The notes beneath the pieces are model-generated. The model saw only the letters and a list, made by a program, of their open reading frames with translations. It ran no database searches and was not told where the DNA came from. Source: Agrypnia vestita (Eukaryota; Arthropoda; Insecta; Trichoptera; Phryganeidae). Taken from it: 64,000 nt of DNA. Location of the stretch: NCBI GenBank assembly GCA_016648135.1, contig JADDOH010000169.1, positions 62,001 through 126,000 on the forward strand, in the 5' to 3' direction. This document shows positions 45,113-56,037 of the stretch, in pieces. Position numbers and translations under genes: made by a program. Numbering within the stretch: position 1 is the first letter of the stretch; each line of letters begins with the position of its first letter.

Positions 45113-46512
45113 GTTGTAATGCTGTTGATAATACTATCAATAATTTCCTCACTGTATATGTATTTTGTGTCAGTAAATAAATGTCGGATGTTTTACATAC
45201 ATTGCTTCAAATATTCGGGTCTATTACCATTGGTATGGGATCAGTACCTACTGAACCGCTAACAATAACATTGTATAGTTAAAGAATGTTGACGTAAAGA
45301 ATATTGCTGCGAGTTCAGAAATCGGGAAGAACTGTTCATAATCGAGTAATTACACGTCTGCACATGGATATGGAACAATTTGAAATCTATAAGATTTAAA
45401 GAATATACTCGCACTACAAATTATTTAGCATTATATATAAAGAATAAGCTAGAAATCAATTGAACACACGAAATTATACCAAAACATTCACTAAATAACA
45501 TTATTTTATTTTAACAACTTTTAATTACAAATAGTATAAGTTAGAACCGTAAAACATCTTGGTAGATGATTTTCGGCGGGTACATCCATATAGCTTTTTA
45601 TTAACTACTTCTATACAATTTATAATATCTTAAAAAATAACTCTTAAATCAACTTATTTAAATATTAAAGCAACAGTTACAGAATATAAAAGCAACGGAA
45701 TATAAAAACATAATTAATTAAGATATATTATAAATGTCTCACAGAGAAAAAGCTACTTTTTAATTTTTTTTAAATATATTGGTCTATGCGAGACATCTAT
45801 AATATATCTTGATTAATGATGTCCCCCTAGGGATAAACCAGTATTGTGTTCTTGAAAATTTTTAACATACTCGAAAAATTCTGAATAAAGACATCTTACT
45901 GTTTGTCTGCAGGTATATACATTTTATTGGAACCATACATTTTATTAACTTCTTAACACATGATGAATAACATCTTAAAAAGTAACTCTTAAATCAACTA
46001 ATTTAAATGCTAAAGGAACCAATAATTCAAATGTCATTAAGTAGTTATGATGATATTTGCGTTTTCCTTCAGTAGGTATATCTGATTTGTCTTCTTTTAA
46101 GTGTTGGACCATCATGAAAGCAACTTGTAATGTTTATTAAAATTTCATTCGCTTTGATGCATGTAAAAGAGAATGATTGAATGGTTGCAGAAATTTTAAC
46201 AATTTTTAGAAAGAGCTTGGTGAGTTTCCACAATATATTTGCAATAAATATTAACTTTCTTTATTAAATATATACTCGCTTGTTAAATATTTGCATACAT
46301 ACATATATACATCCTTGATTTATGTTTCTCTGATTGTCTTTTCATCAGTCGATGGATACTTCCACATTGATTTTTGTAATTTATGCAGAGTATTCCACCA
46401 ATATGTTAAATTAGGTAGGAAAGGAACCCAAGTATTAGGATATATAAATAAAAAATGAAATAAATATTCTTTATATCTTGCACACAAAGCAATAACATTG
46501 TGCTGAAACATA
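45113..46512. other. AT-rich DNA with an old local duplication
   Basis: 45590-45670 and 45940-46020 share TATTAACT-CTT, ATCTTAAAAA-TAACTCTTAAATCAACT and ATTTAAAT-TAAAG, a direct repeat about 350 bp apart. Between them lies a CTCACAGAGAC-family palindrome (45715-45900). No genes recognised. Confidence 0.5.
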
Positions 46513-46562
46513 ATATCTTTAAATAAAATTACTCTTTGTTTAACACCACTTTATTGAGTTTT

Positions 46563-46606
46563 AATCAACTAGTTTCGACTCACAGCTGAGCCTTCATCAA
46601 GGTTGA
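46563..46606 (-). ncRNA. Hammerhead-like motif, left arm
   Basis: Minus strand: AACC, TTGATGA (first core base changed), extra A, GGCTCA-GCTG-TGAGTC, GAAAC, TA, GTT, GATT. Compared with the right-arm copy it has restored G at core position 8 but changed the first C and one stem I base. Confidence 0.45.
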
Positions 46607-46975
46607 TTATTAAGTAACAAAAACAGAATCACAAACAATCAAGAAAGCATTAAGGGAAGAAAGAGACAAAACGTCAACTGTGGTGTGGGTTAGGTGAGAT
46701 AGAGAGGGTATGGGTGGGTGTAGTTAATTGGAAGGAGATTATATCTAGAATTGGGCTATGCGATAAATCTAGTTGCTTATTAAGTAAATAAAAAATAAAA
46801 ACTATTTGCTTCACAATAAGATTTATCGCATAGCCCAATTCTAGATATATTCCTGTTTCAATCACCCACACACTCACTCTCTCACCTAACCTCCACCACA
46901 GTTGACGTTCTGTCTCTTCCTTCCCTTATTGCTTTCTTGATTGTTTGTGATCCTGTTTTTGTTTAGTTAATACTC

Positions 46976-47017
46976 AACCCTGATAAAGGCTCAGCTGTGA
47001 GTCGAAACTAGTTGGTT
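46976..47017 (+). ncRNA. Hammerhead-like motif, right arm
   Basis: AACC (46976-46979), CTGATAA (46980-46986), extra A, stem II GGCTCA/TGAGTC with loop GCTG, GAAA (47004-47007), C, TA, GTT (47011-47013), GGTT (47014-47017). AACC/GGTT forms stem I. Only core position G8 is changed to A; a G8 change is expected to abolish cleavage. The two arms have different mutations, so their common ancestor had an intact core. Confidence 0.55.
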
Positions 47018-47059
47018 AAAACTCAAGAAACAAGAATATATATATTTTTTAAATAAATA

Positions 47060-47590
47060 ATCGTTAACTCTCTTCGGATTGGATTTTTGCTGACATTTTT
47101 TTATTACGGAGTGATCTTCCCCGAAATCTTTAATCGCCCGGAGCTAGACTCCACCCCGCCGCGTTCCAGGTCAGGGCGAATAGAGGAATTGGCAAATCTC
47201 TTGAAATAAAATTACTTTCGTGGATTACATTTAATACCCTTTTTCTAATGTGTTCTAACGGGAAGCCTTGCGGGAGAAGAACTCTTTCGGGCTACAAACC
47301 TTAACGATCGAATTTAATTATCTGCATAATTTTTATTTTCATTCTGCTAATAAAGATTTATTTGTTCCAATATAAAAATCTTGCGTACGTCAGGTCGATT
47401 TAAGTGGTGGGTTGTCGGATTAACCGATCGGATAATGCGAATTAATTTTTATTATTTTAATTTAATGGTGCGGCTTACTTATATTACCAATCATTTTACA
47501 CGTGGTTCTGTCTAATGCGAATCTTAGTAATCTGGAAATTCGGTTAATCCAGAGAGTTTAAATTACAATAAATTATTATTTTTATATAAT
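47060..47590. other. Unique sequence, moderate GC
   Basis: 47090-47290 is GC-richer (GGAGCTAGACTCCACCCCGCCG) and non-repetitive. No frame or repeat supported. Confidence 0.3.
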
Positions 47591-47667
47591 TCATAAAAAT
47601 GAACTTTGTTTTCACCGATTTGTATTGAAAAATATCAACATGTTTCAAAGCCCATGCCCATGCCCAC

Positions 47668-47714
47668 ATTTTCAACGTCTATACTTCAAAAATCGAAGTA
47701 TAGACGTTGAAAAT
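47668..47714. repeat. Perfect 20-bp hairpin
   Basis: ATTTTCAACGTCTATACTTC (47668-47687) is exactly inverted at 47695-47714 around the 7-base loop AAAAATC. The relatives at 8 kb and 57.6 kb have only one copy of the GAAGTATAGAC word, so the second was created here, probably by a local inverted copying event. Confidence 0.85.
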
Positions 47715-47734
47715 ATAAAAAAATACTATATATA

Positions 47735-49015
47735 TTAGGTCCTTACATATGAAATTCAGGTTTTGCCGTACTGGCAAATTTGATCTCAAATATCTTCTCT
47801 TTGGTTAGGAATTCCAAATCCAAATTTATACAGCTATTTACTCATGTATTTGTGTTTTGAAAATTATAATTCATTTGTTTTTTTCTCAATTGTTTTTTTC
47901 TTTGCGTCACTCAGTTTACAAAATGAAAAACTTGAAATATCGCGTTATTTACGAGTACGAGTTCCACCGTAGCACCAGGCTGCAGAAACGGCTCGAAGGA
48001 TTAATGATGTGTATGGCGACGGTGCCGCAAAAGAAAACACAGTGCGTTTTTGGTTCCAACGTTTTCGTTCTGGAAATTTCGACCTGCAGAACAAGCCCCG
48101 TGGAGCCGGGAGACCCAAGTTGATAGAGAATGAAGGCATTGTGGAGCGGATCATCGCAAAACCACATCCGAGTAGTGAAGGCTGCGGGTGTTAGTGATGC
48201 GAAAACTGTTATTAAATCCACTTGAAGCCAGTGGTAAGGTGAAAAAAGCTTGAAGGTGGGTCCTCACGAATTGACGTGAAGCAAATCAAAACAAACGCGC
48301 TGAATGCTGCGTGCAACTCAACCGGCACACATTAATGAAGGGATTTTAATATGCGATCATACCTGTGATGAATTAAGGGATCCTGTACGATAATAGGAAG
48401 CGCTCATCGCAATGGCTGAACCCTGCCGAACCAGCCAAACCATGCCCCAAGCGAAAATTGACTCCAAAAAAGTTACTTGTGAGCGTTTGGTGGACTAGTG
48501 GTGGTGTCGTTCACTACAGCTTTCTTAAATCTGGCCAGACGATTACGGCAGATGTCTATTGTCAGCAACTGCAAACCATGATGGAAAAGCTAGCTGCTAA
48601 AAAACCGAGGCTGGTTAATCGCTCTAGGCCACTGCTGCTTCATGATAACGCTAGACCACATACTGCACAACAGACGGCTACCAAATTAGAGGAGCTTCAA
48701 TTGGAATGTCTAAGACATCCACCGTACTCTCCGGACCTTGCCCAAACAGATTACCATTTTTTTCGAAATTTGGATAACTTCTTGCAAAGGAAAAAATTCT
48801 ACTCCGATGGGGCAGTCCAAACCGCCTTCAAAGATTTTATTGATTCCCGTCCGAATGGTTTTTTTAGTAAAGGGATCGATGAACTACCTAAGAGATGGCA
48901 AAAAAAGAGTGACATATATCATCAACGGTACATCTTTGCATAAAAATAGTATCTATAATAAAAAAATCGGCTTTATGTTCCTCCCATACAAACGTCAATT
49001 TCATATGAGGACTAA
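47735..49015 (+). mobile_element. Near full-length mariner, inactivated (copy 2)
   Basis: 1281 bp, same element as 38599-39882 in the opposite orientation. The left end is TTAGGTCCTTACATATGAAA after TA (47733-47734). The right end is damaged: AACGTCAATTTCATATG is followed by AGGACTAA, short of three bases compared with copy 1. It sits in the (TA)-rich middle of the hammerhead-family element. Confidence 0.92.
47923..48942 (+). pseudogene. Mariner transposase pseudogene, copy 2
   Basis: Begins MKNLKYRVIYEYEFHR and shifts frame soon after (one base lost near 47975). More indels lie at 48190-48400, including the first-catalytic-D region CDE at about 48367. The last 161 codons (48458-48943) are open and carry LLHDNARPHTA and HPPYSPDLAQTDYHFF, the DD34D second and third aspartates; DLAP has become DLAQ. 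The C-terminal WQK is followed by frame-altered residues. Dead gene. Confidence 0.92.
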
Positions 49016-49330
49016 ATATATAATATATATAAGATATATAATTACATATTATATATATATAGTATATATAGATATAAATATTATGTATAAAATACTATAT
49101 GTAAAAATATATAAAAAAAAAAAAATACGTAGGTATATGGAAAATGAATAATAATGAGGTACCTACTTAACACGAAAACAAATTTAAACGATAACTATTT
49201 GTAAAAAGGACCTGGTTATTTATAATTTTCAATTTACTATTAACACTTTTCATTTTATTAAGTTCGTTTTTACTTATTATATTATTAATGTCACCACAAA
49301 ATTATTTTGCTGTTTTTGAAGAAGATTATT

Positions 49331-49904
49331 TTTATCTCAATATTTTCGATATTACGTCTGGTATACAGGGTGTCTCATAGCTAGAAGCAAAAACTTTCGA
49401 GGAGTGTAATCCTCGACAGCATGATTACTTTAAAAATAAACATGCCTGTCGATTTTGAGCTAAGCTAGCAGCTAAAATATTTTTTCGTTAATTAGATTTT
49501 TCTGTATGTCTTTTCTAATTGATCAATAAAATTCTTTTATATATTATTTGTTTAGAATATCTTCATATACTACAAGTATACATAGTTTTGTAGGTAATAT
49601 ATGTTTGACAAACGGTGGTGTATAATGTACGCCACCAAATAATTAGATAAACCCAATGTCTTCTCTATTAACTTAAACAGCTGTCTCAAGGCAGGCTCTG
49701 TGAAACCACTTAGTGGGGATAGAATATTATTTGTGTGTACATGTGTGTGTGTATGTGTTGTTAGATTGTACAGGACCGTAAGTGATCCATATTATAACTA
49801 TCGCCTTATAGCACGTAGGTAGTGTTCAGCTTTTAAATGTTCAGGTGATTTAAGCAAAGTCTGACAGGTAAAACAGTTAAGCAGATACTCAATCAGTCAA
49901 CATG
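49331..49904. other. Decayed MITE end, SINE body piece, AT-rich DNA
   Basis: 49368-49440 (TACAGGGTGTCTCATAGCTAG) matches the left terminus of the 22149 MITE remnant. 49468-49545 (AAAATATTTTTTCGTTAATT, TTTTTCTGTATGTCTTTTC) matches the body of the SINE at 9648-9855. The rest is unrecognised. Confidence 0.5.
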
Positions 49905-50360
49905 AATTGTAGAAGTCTCACAGAGACGAAGCTATTTATATGAGAAATATGTATGGAAGTCTCTTATACGATGGGCCAGGGCTTACAGCCTGTGTGAGCT
50001 GATTTAAGTAATTACTCTACACAATTCCATCGTAAGAACATCCACACATTATCAATAATTTTGAAATTTGTAGGTATATATACATTCCAATTCTCTGAAC
50101 CTTCCACATATTTGATTGTCCTTTGCTAAAGACATCTATAGTCCTTTCTCATGAAACAGTATACGTAGATTTCGATTTAAGTGATTACTTAAGCCAGCTT
50201 ATACAGGTTATAAGCTCTAGGACATCGTATGAGAGACTTTCATACACGTAGCTCATATAAATAGCTTCGTCTCTGTGAGACTTCTGTAATTTATTTTAAA
50301 GAATTAATTATCATCCCTCTGGGGATAAAATTCAGTAAATATGTTCTCAGAACATACCTG
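49905..50360. repeat. Inverted pair of CTCACAGAGAC-family repeats
   Basis: 49910-50025 reads AGAAGTCTCACAGAGACGAAGC, ATGTATGGAAGTCTCTTATACGATGG, GCTTACAGCCTGTGTGAGCTG. 50165-50300 carries the inverse (CAGCTTATACAGG, CATCGTATGAGAGACTTTCATAC, GCTTCGTCTCTGTGAGACTTCT). Together they form one larger palindromic element with about 140 bp between arms. Confidence 0.75.
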
Positions 50361-53300
50361 CCATGTTGTGAATAGCCTTGAATATTATGAGGCACAACCT
50401 ATATTCAATTTGCTCTAGACATTTAAGCCAATCAAGGTTTTGAAGATGGTGTGAGAAGCTTGCGGCGGTATTAAATACGGATTGTAATATATTTATTTAC
50501 TTCATGGGATCTGTAACATATAATGCCAGCACAGCATCTCTTGTGGTTGTATCTTATATCGCTAAAATTGCGAGTTTACATTTAATTTTTTTTTTTAATT
50601 TGAATTATTACGTGTAAATAACTCAACAATCCCCTATTATTGGTTTTCGAGTTGTAGTGCCTAGTAATGTCGTAGTACCTATGAGGATATGGGGATCTAT
50701 ATTAATAGGGGTCGCTTTGTATACTCAAGTATGAAATTGTTTACGACCGTGAAACACGTAAGTTAGACATGCGAGAATCTACCCTCTTCGAAATCAATTA
50801 ACATAAAAATGTCATTCTATAACATCACACCCTCTTCCGTGACGTACAAGTGCAGGGTCCTTACGAAGCCACTTCGGATTACATTATACGAGGCTTAATT
50901 CCTGGAATTTATATTAAATGGAACTTCGCTGTGGTCAGACTTAGTTCATAAAATTTTACGCAATTGTAATGTTTTGAAATAACATTTGACACATTATACG
51001 AGTGCCACTTGAAGGCGATTGCCTGATGCGTTAAAATATTTTTTACTTCGAAATCGTATTCTACGGTTAGTTTAACACCGATAGGAACATTTACAATGAT
51101 AGAAAACGCATTAAAAAATAAATAAATATCACTCAGATTCAGTCTTCTATTTCATGGAATAATAATTTTTTTATGATTTCTGAGGTGTATTTAATTAATA
51201 TTCTTGCGAAATTCTAACATAGATAAAATACGCACATTATCGAAGTTTTCAGAACAATGTAAAAGATTCTACAATAATTTGGAAATCGATAGAACACTCG
51301 AAAATACACGAAAAGATTTGAGAAAAACTTGAGAGACAGTTATTGTTGTGGCAGCTGTGATAAACTATAGAAGTGAAGAAAATCGACAAGCGAACCCTCA
51401 AGCTGTGCGATAGACACTGCGTGAATTAAGTGTAGCAGAGATAAGTGGGATATTCTCATCGACATAAATTAGTAAACGTGTTAATATTATTATTAAATAT
51501 ATTTTGTTATAAGTGACCAGTAGATGAAATTGTATGTGTATAATATTTATTAGATATTATCTGAATGTATTTTAAAATAATCTGTATTTCTTGCTACTTT
51601 ATAAGATTTCGTCATTTTATTGTTGTTTCTCGATAACGGCAGGGTAAGATTTTTTTTTTATGCTGGTAATGGAAAAAAACGCAATACAGGATGCAGATTT
51701 AGCGCTAATATCATAATATACGTAATCAAGGCAATAAAGGTTTTGAGTTTCTCATATCTCTATATACAGGATGTAAAGAGCTTGTCTACAGTACTTAACA
51801 GAGAGATTCCTGCCTAAATTATATATGAGTAATGCCTTAATATTAATATTAAATTAATTAATGGAGGTAAGCGAGATCAAAATATCATTTACTTTCTCAA
51901 CATTTCTGATTTTCTGTTAAACGTTGGACTGTCAGAATTTACAAATTCATTTGGTTAAATAAAATCAAAAACATATCAATTTTCAAATCTCCGTCCTGGC
52001 TATAAAATCAGCAAGAAGTGTGGTTATCTTAATTTTGTCAATTGGATATTTTTTGTATGAAATAAATAAGCTTTTTTTATTTAGCAAGAAGAGTGAAATA
52101 TTTAGATATATCTACTTATTTCGGTAAGGGGTGTCGGACTATAATTTTAATCGATAATAAAAGAAATCGAAAGCGGACACGGAATACACGCATTCCTGTC
52201 ACGCAACCCTGTTCTTCCGCTATTTATAGGAAATTATCCCGAATTTATTATCCCCGTGTGTCGTATATTTTATGGAGAGAGTGCATGAGCTTGGTGACGC
52301 TCGACAACCAGCCAACATATTCTGACTAAGCGATTTTGAGAACGTGCAGACGAAGGATGGAATATTCAGTCTTAATTTGTGAAATATCGATATTGTATTT
52401 TACAATACCGCTAACTGTTAGCGGTATCTCAACAATCATTTTTTGTTTGCTATCAAATAACATTAACCATTGTGGGAACCCGTCTTTCCGTAAACATGAT
52501 AGAAATTTCAACATATGACAAATGATGACTCATTGCTCGATTTGATTTAAACAAAATACCTAAAATGTGGGATTAAAGTAGAATGTCAAAACATTTTGAC
52601 AATTAGGGAATTACCTACATATCAGAAAATATACTTTTTATGGATACGAATTTATAAATGCGAGTTATGTTACAAACCAGCTATAAAGATTTGTTTATCA
52701 GCTTTATATTTTCGCAATAAAAATATTGCAAAATCAATCTTATGAAATGTAAACAAATTATTTTTCCAAATACCACACTAAGAAAATGAATGAACTCACC
52801 GTTTCTCTTAATGTAAATTAGCCATTATCTTTAATTGCTGAAATCCTACTTAATTTGCTTCAGTTGTTTACAAAATGCCAATTCATATTTTAGCAAATAA
52901 AATTATCGTGTAGTCCTAGTACGTTTGTATGCGTGTAAACAGCGCCATCTGACCTCGTTAGTGATGGATGTTGTTACATAGAGAATTGTGTATTTGATGA
53001 TTAGCAACTCATATACATACCTACATTATATAAATCTATGCACAAATGTTTAATGCGTGGGTTCCATGATCATCGAGTCTAGTCAAGTCTCTGAGACACT
53101 CGACAGAAAATTTCAATGCCTGTGACATCTAAGTAATTTTGAGTGTTTGTATCACAAACTGACCAAATTATTCACCATCACACTGTTTCACTTCTAACAC
53201 TTAAATCCTCGTTTCATCCCCACACCATGAAGTCAAAAGTAAAAATGAATAATTCTCCATTATACATAGCACTGAGAATAATATTAGAAAGAAATCGATA

Positions 53301-53478
53301 CACAAGAATAAAAGTGATGCTAGAAAATTAAAAATAATAACATTCAGACAAATGATTAAGTTTAATGTGTTTCTTTTATATATAAAATTATTAATAGTCA
53401 CAACACTTTTGAATTCAGAAAAAAATATTAAAAAAAACAACTTCTTCTTCAAACACAGCAAAATTATTTTGTGGTGAC
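50361..53478. other. Long stretch without recognised genes
   Basis: Mostly AT-rich. 51768-51990 looks like a decayed TACAGG-family MITE (TACAGGATGTAAAGAGCTTG, AAACGTTGGACTGTCAG). 52405-52427 is an 11-bp perfect inverted repeat ATACCGCTAAC/GTTAGCGGTAT. 51340-51500 is leader-like, non-repetitive sequence. Frames at 52093-52329 and 53201-53461 have no recognisable domains. Confidence 0.35.
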
Positions 53479-53690
53479 TTTATAATTATAATTTGTAGAA
53501 ATTTACTTTGTATACACCACTTTTTTATTGAAAAAAATTCAACATGTTACAAAGCCAATGGCTTCTTTATCATGATAACAAATGTACATTTGTTAACATG
53601 ATGAAGAAGCCATTGGCTTTAAAACATGTTGATTTTTTTTCAATAAAAAAGTGGTATATACAAAGTTTATTTCTATAAATTATAATAAAA
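53479..53690. mobile_element. Near-perfect 212-bp palindrome, hammerhead-type family
   Basis: Arms of about 105 bp meet at the centre (between 53585 and 53586, AATGTACATT). The outward order in both arms is ATGATGAAGAAGCCATTGGCTTT, AAAC/TAAC-ATGTTG, TTTTTTTTCAATAAAAAAGTGG, TATACAAAG, the same plan as 57566-57949. The core (CATGATGA, AAAAC) is mutated in both arms. No frame. Confidence 0.85.
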
Positions 53691-54049
53691 AACAACATTA
53701 ACGTGATGACTATAAGAGGAAAATATGAAATAAGAAAGAAAATCGCTACTTTTACCCTTAAGAAAGAAAAAACATCGCAAAATTCAACCATGAATGGTGT
53801 TGTGAAGTTGTATAGTAAACTATCGAGGGACATTAGGGATGAAAAAAACTAACCCATAGAAGAAGAAGTTTTTATTATCCTCCTTTTCTCATTTGTATTG
53901 TTTTCAATTTGATATTCTATCAACATACAGTCGACTGATCGGACCCATGGCTCGAGTAAGACTAGTTGAAACAGCTTTCGCGCCTTCTCCACGCGTCAGG
54001 CTCCTTTTTCATTTGTATGTAAATTTCGAAAAATCCAAAATTATACTAT
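53691..54049. other. Sequence without recognised features
   Basis: AT-rich, with a short GC-richer patch at 53930-54000. A minus frame (53570-53833) runs out of the palindrome and is not credible. Confidence 0.3.
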
Positions 54050-54180
54050 TATAACTAAAATTTTTTAAACGAAAATTTGTTAGATCATTTTTATCGTCGA
54101 CACGAGTTAAAAATCGATCCAAAGTTTTTTCGGCAGACAACAGACAAGCAGACGCTACGAGTTAAAAGAAAGAGAATAAA
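54050..54180 (-). repeat. Repeat shared with 28660-28860
   Basis: Minus-strand order: CGTAGCGTCTGCTTGTCTG, AACTTTGGATCGATTTTTAAC, GACGATAAAAATGATC and AAATTTTCGTTT. Shorter than its partner. Confidence 0.6.
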
Positions 54181-54810
54181 AATATAAATTTTTAAGAGGA
54201 AGCTAAATATGTGATGCTTACATTTGAATGAAATTTAAATTAATTTTATGTTATTATACTACATGCGATCTCTAAATCAGTACTCTCATCTTCATTAAAT
54301 TAGGCTTTTATTTATAATTTATGCTGTCCGTTTTTATCTTTCAGAAGACATTAAATATACACCTAATATAATACTGTTTCAACAATTTGGTATTTGGAAA
54401 CCTACTAAATTGTTTACATCATTAATAATAACGCAGAGACGGATCGGTATCTTGGGACCTCCAATACCAAGTACCGATATTTTAAAGTATCTCTGGTTTC
54501 ATAATTCCAGCATATCTTATTCCCTTGCCATACACACGCACGTGCGTGGTTAATTTTTTACTCTTTAATAATCGCAAAATCACTTTCTGGTAAATATTAT
54601 ACAATATTAATAAAAAGAAGAATAATTTTTAACTGCTTATTATATTTGCAGGATCGAAGTCCTAGTAGGTATATCTCAAAAATAAAAGGTTTATCACTGT
54701 TCACCGGATTGGAGAAGTTCTAATTTCATGAATTCTGATAACCAAACATTTTTTCAAGATAAATTATTGATGTCTTTTTTTTATTTTATTTTATATATCA
54801 CACTTTTTTA
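54181..54810. other. AT-rich sequence, nothing recognised
   Basis: No arrays, inverted repeats or credible frames. Confidence 0.35.
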
Positions 54811-55671
54811 GGCATACAGGCAATTGCATCCTTGTACGAAGGAAGTAGTGCTTGCGTGAGAATTAATGGGACATTCACATCATGGTTTGATATTACAAAA
54901 GGTGTCAAACAGGGATGCGTAATGTCACCATGGCTTTTCAACCTGTATATGGACAATTGTATGAAAGAACTGAAGGATCTAGAAGTTGGAGCGAAAATGG
55001 ACGGACTCACCATATCCTGTCTGCTATACGCAGACGATGCAGTATTAGTGGCTAACAGTGAAGCTGATCTGCAGTGCTTGGTATCCAGGATGTCCGATGT
55101 ATGCATGCAGAGTGAACTTTTGATGAATGTCAGCAAATCGAAAGTGATGGTATTCGAGAGAGACGAAAGAGTGACTAAGTGTGATGTAAATGGCGTTCTA
55201 GTGCCAACCCTTATGTATAGAAGTGAAGCCTGGAATTGGCAAAAGAGGAATGAAAGTAGACTGAATGCGGTTGAAATGCGGTCACTAAGACGCTTGTGTG
55301 GAAAATCTTTGGTCGATAGAGTGAGGAATGAACAAATTAGAAGTGAATGCAATGCTGGCTGTAGTGTGGTAGATAGAATAAAGAAAGGAGTGCTGAGATG
55401 GTTTGGTCATGTGGAACGTATGAACGAGGAAAGGATGGTTAAGAAAATATATGAGGCGAATGTTGAAGGAAACAGGAATAGAGGGCGTCCGCGAAAGACC
55501 TGGCACGATCAGGTACTACAAGTATTTGAGGATGGCCCTGTTAAAAGCCGCAACAATCGTAGAACGTGTATGAGAAGATGTATGAATGTGGCCGAAGCAA
55601 AAGTGGTGTGCCAGGATAGAAGAGTGTGGCGTTCAATCCTCTCTGCCTACCCCTGCAGGGAAACGGCGTGA
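54811..55671 (+). pseudogene. Reverse transcriptase fragment with YADD
   Basis: An uninterrupted frame of about 287 codons entering without a start codon (GIQAIASLYEGSSACVR). It holds the RT palm: KGVKQGCVMSPWLFNLYMD, then LLYADDAVLVA with the catalytic YADD at 55027-55038, and the C-terminal blocks SEAWNWQKRNESR, LRWFGHVERMNEERM, RGRPRKTWHDQ and RRCMNVAEAK. The upstream endonuclease and first palm blocks are lost. Between VTKCD and NGVLVPTLMY about 60 residues that relatives carry seem to be missing in frame. An open frame over 860 bp suggests a fairly young insertion, but it is not functional. Confidence 0.88.
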
Positions 55672-55697
55672 TGGTTAGTTAGTTAGTTAGTTAGTTC
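54811..55697 (+). mobile_element. RTE-like non-LTR retrotransposon, 5'-truncated
   Basis: Begins abruptly in the coding region at about 54811 after an AT-rich flank and ends with the stop at 55669-55671, ATGG and a (TTAG)n tail at 55675-55696. Longest copy of the family in the window; the others are at 1424-1830 and 6262-6787. Confidence 0.92.
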
Positions 55698-56037
55698 ACT
55701 TTTTTACATAAACTTATTACGTTCCATTTGGTTAAACCTATTCTGGTCCAGTCATAATTTGCTCATAAGTAAGATGATTTTTAGAGACGAAGCTACTCTT
55801 TTATATGGGAAAGTAGGTAAGTCTTTTTTTGGTGTCCATAGGGCTTACGATTTATCATACGACTGGCTTAAATGAGCATCTTATGCAATGTAACATCCAC
55901 AATTCCGTCCATGATAAAATCCAGTATTGTATTCTTGAAAAATTTTAACGCAGGTACTCAAAATATTCTGAACATTTTTTTTAGTGATTTTACAGTCACA
56001 CACACCATCGGCCGTTTTCTGAACTAAGCAATATTGC
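55698..56037 (+). repeat. CTCACAGAGAC-family copy and AT-rich flank
   Basis: 55785-55960: TTAGAGACGAAGCTACTCTTTTATATGGGAAAGTAGG, GGGCTTACGATTTATCATACGACTGGCTTAA, ATGTAACATCCACAATTCCG, then ATTGTATTCTTGAAAAATTTT. Flanks unrecognised. Confidence 0.6.

Larger units (their letters stand above)
46548..47030. mobile_element. Foldback element with about 220-bp arms
   Basis: Left arm 46548-46770 is inverted at 46819-47027 with a 48-bp AT-rich loop. Shared words include TCAACTAGTTTCGACTCACAGC, CACAAACAATCAAGAAAGCA, GTCAACTGTGG and TAGAATTGGGCTATGCGATAA. Each arm has an outward-pointing hammerhead-like core. The outer flank AAAACTCAATAAAGTGGTG resembles TTTTTCAATACAAAAGTGGTG of the 57566 family, so the two families are probably related. 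No coding capacity; the frame at 46674-46877 is an arm by-product. Confidence 0.85.
47591..49330. mobile_element. Hammerhead-family element split by a mariner
   Basis: Left part (47591-47734): AAAATGAACTTTGTTTTCACC, ATATCAACATGTTTCAAAGCCC, then CGAAGTATAGACG. Right part (49016-49330): AT repeats, ATGGAAAATGAATAATAATGAGG, ACCTACTTAACACG, AAAGGACCTGGTTATTTAT, TTAATGTCACCAC. The intact relative at 57566-57993 has the same order without the mariner. Homology runs on past the arm into TTTGCTGTTTTTGAAGA, so the original element was longer than its inverted arms. Confidence 0.8.
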
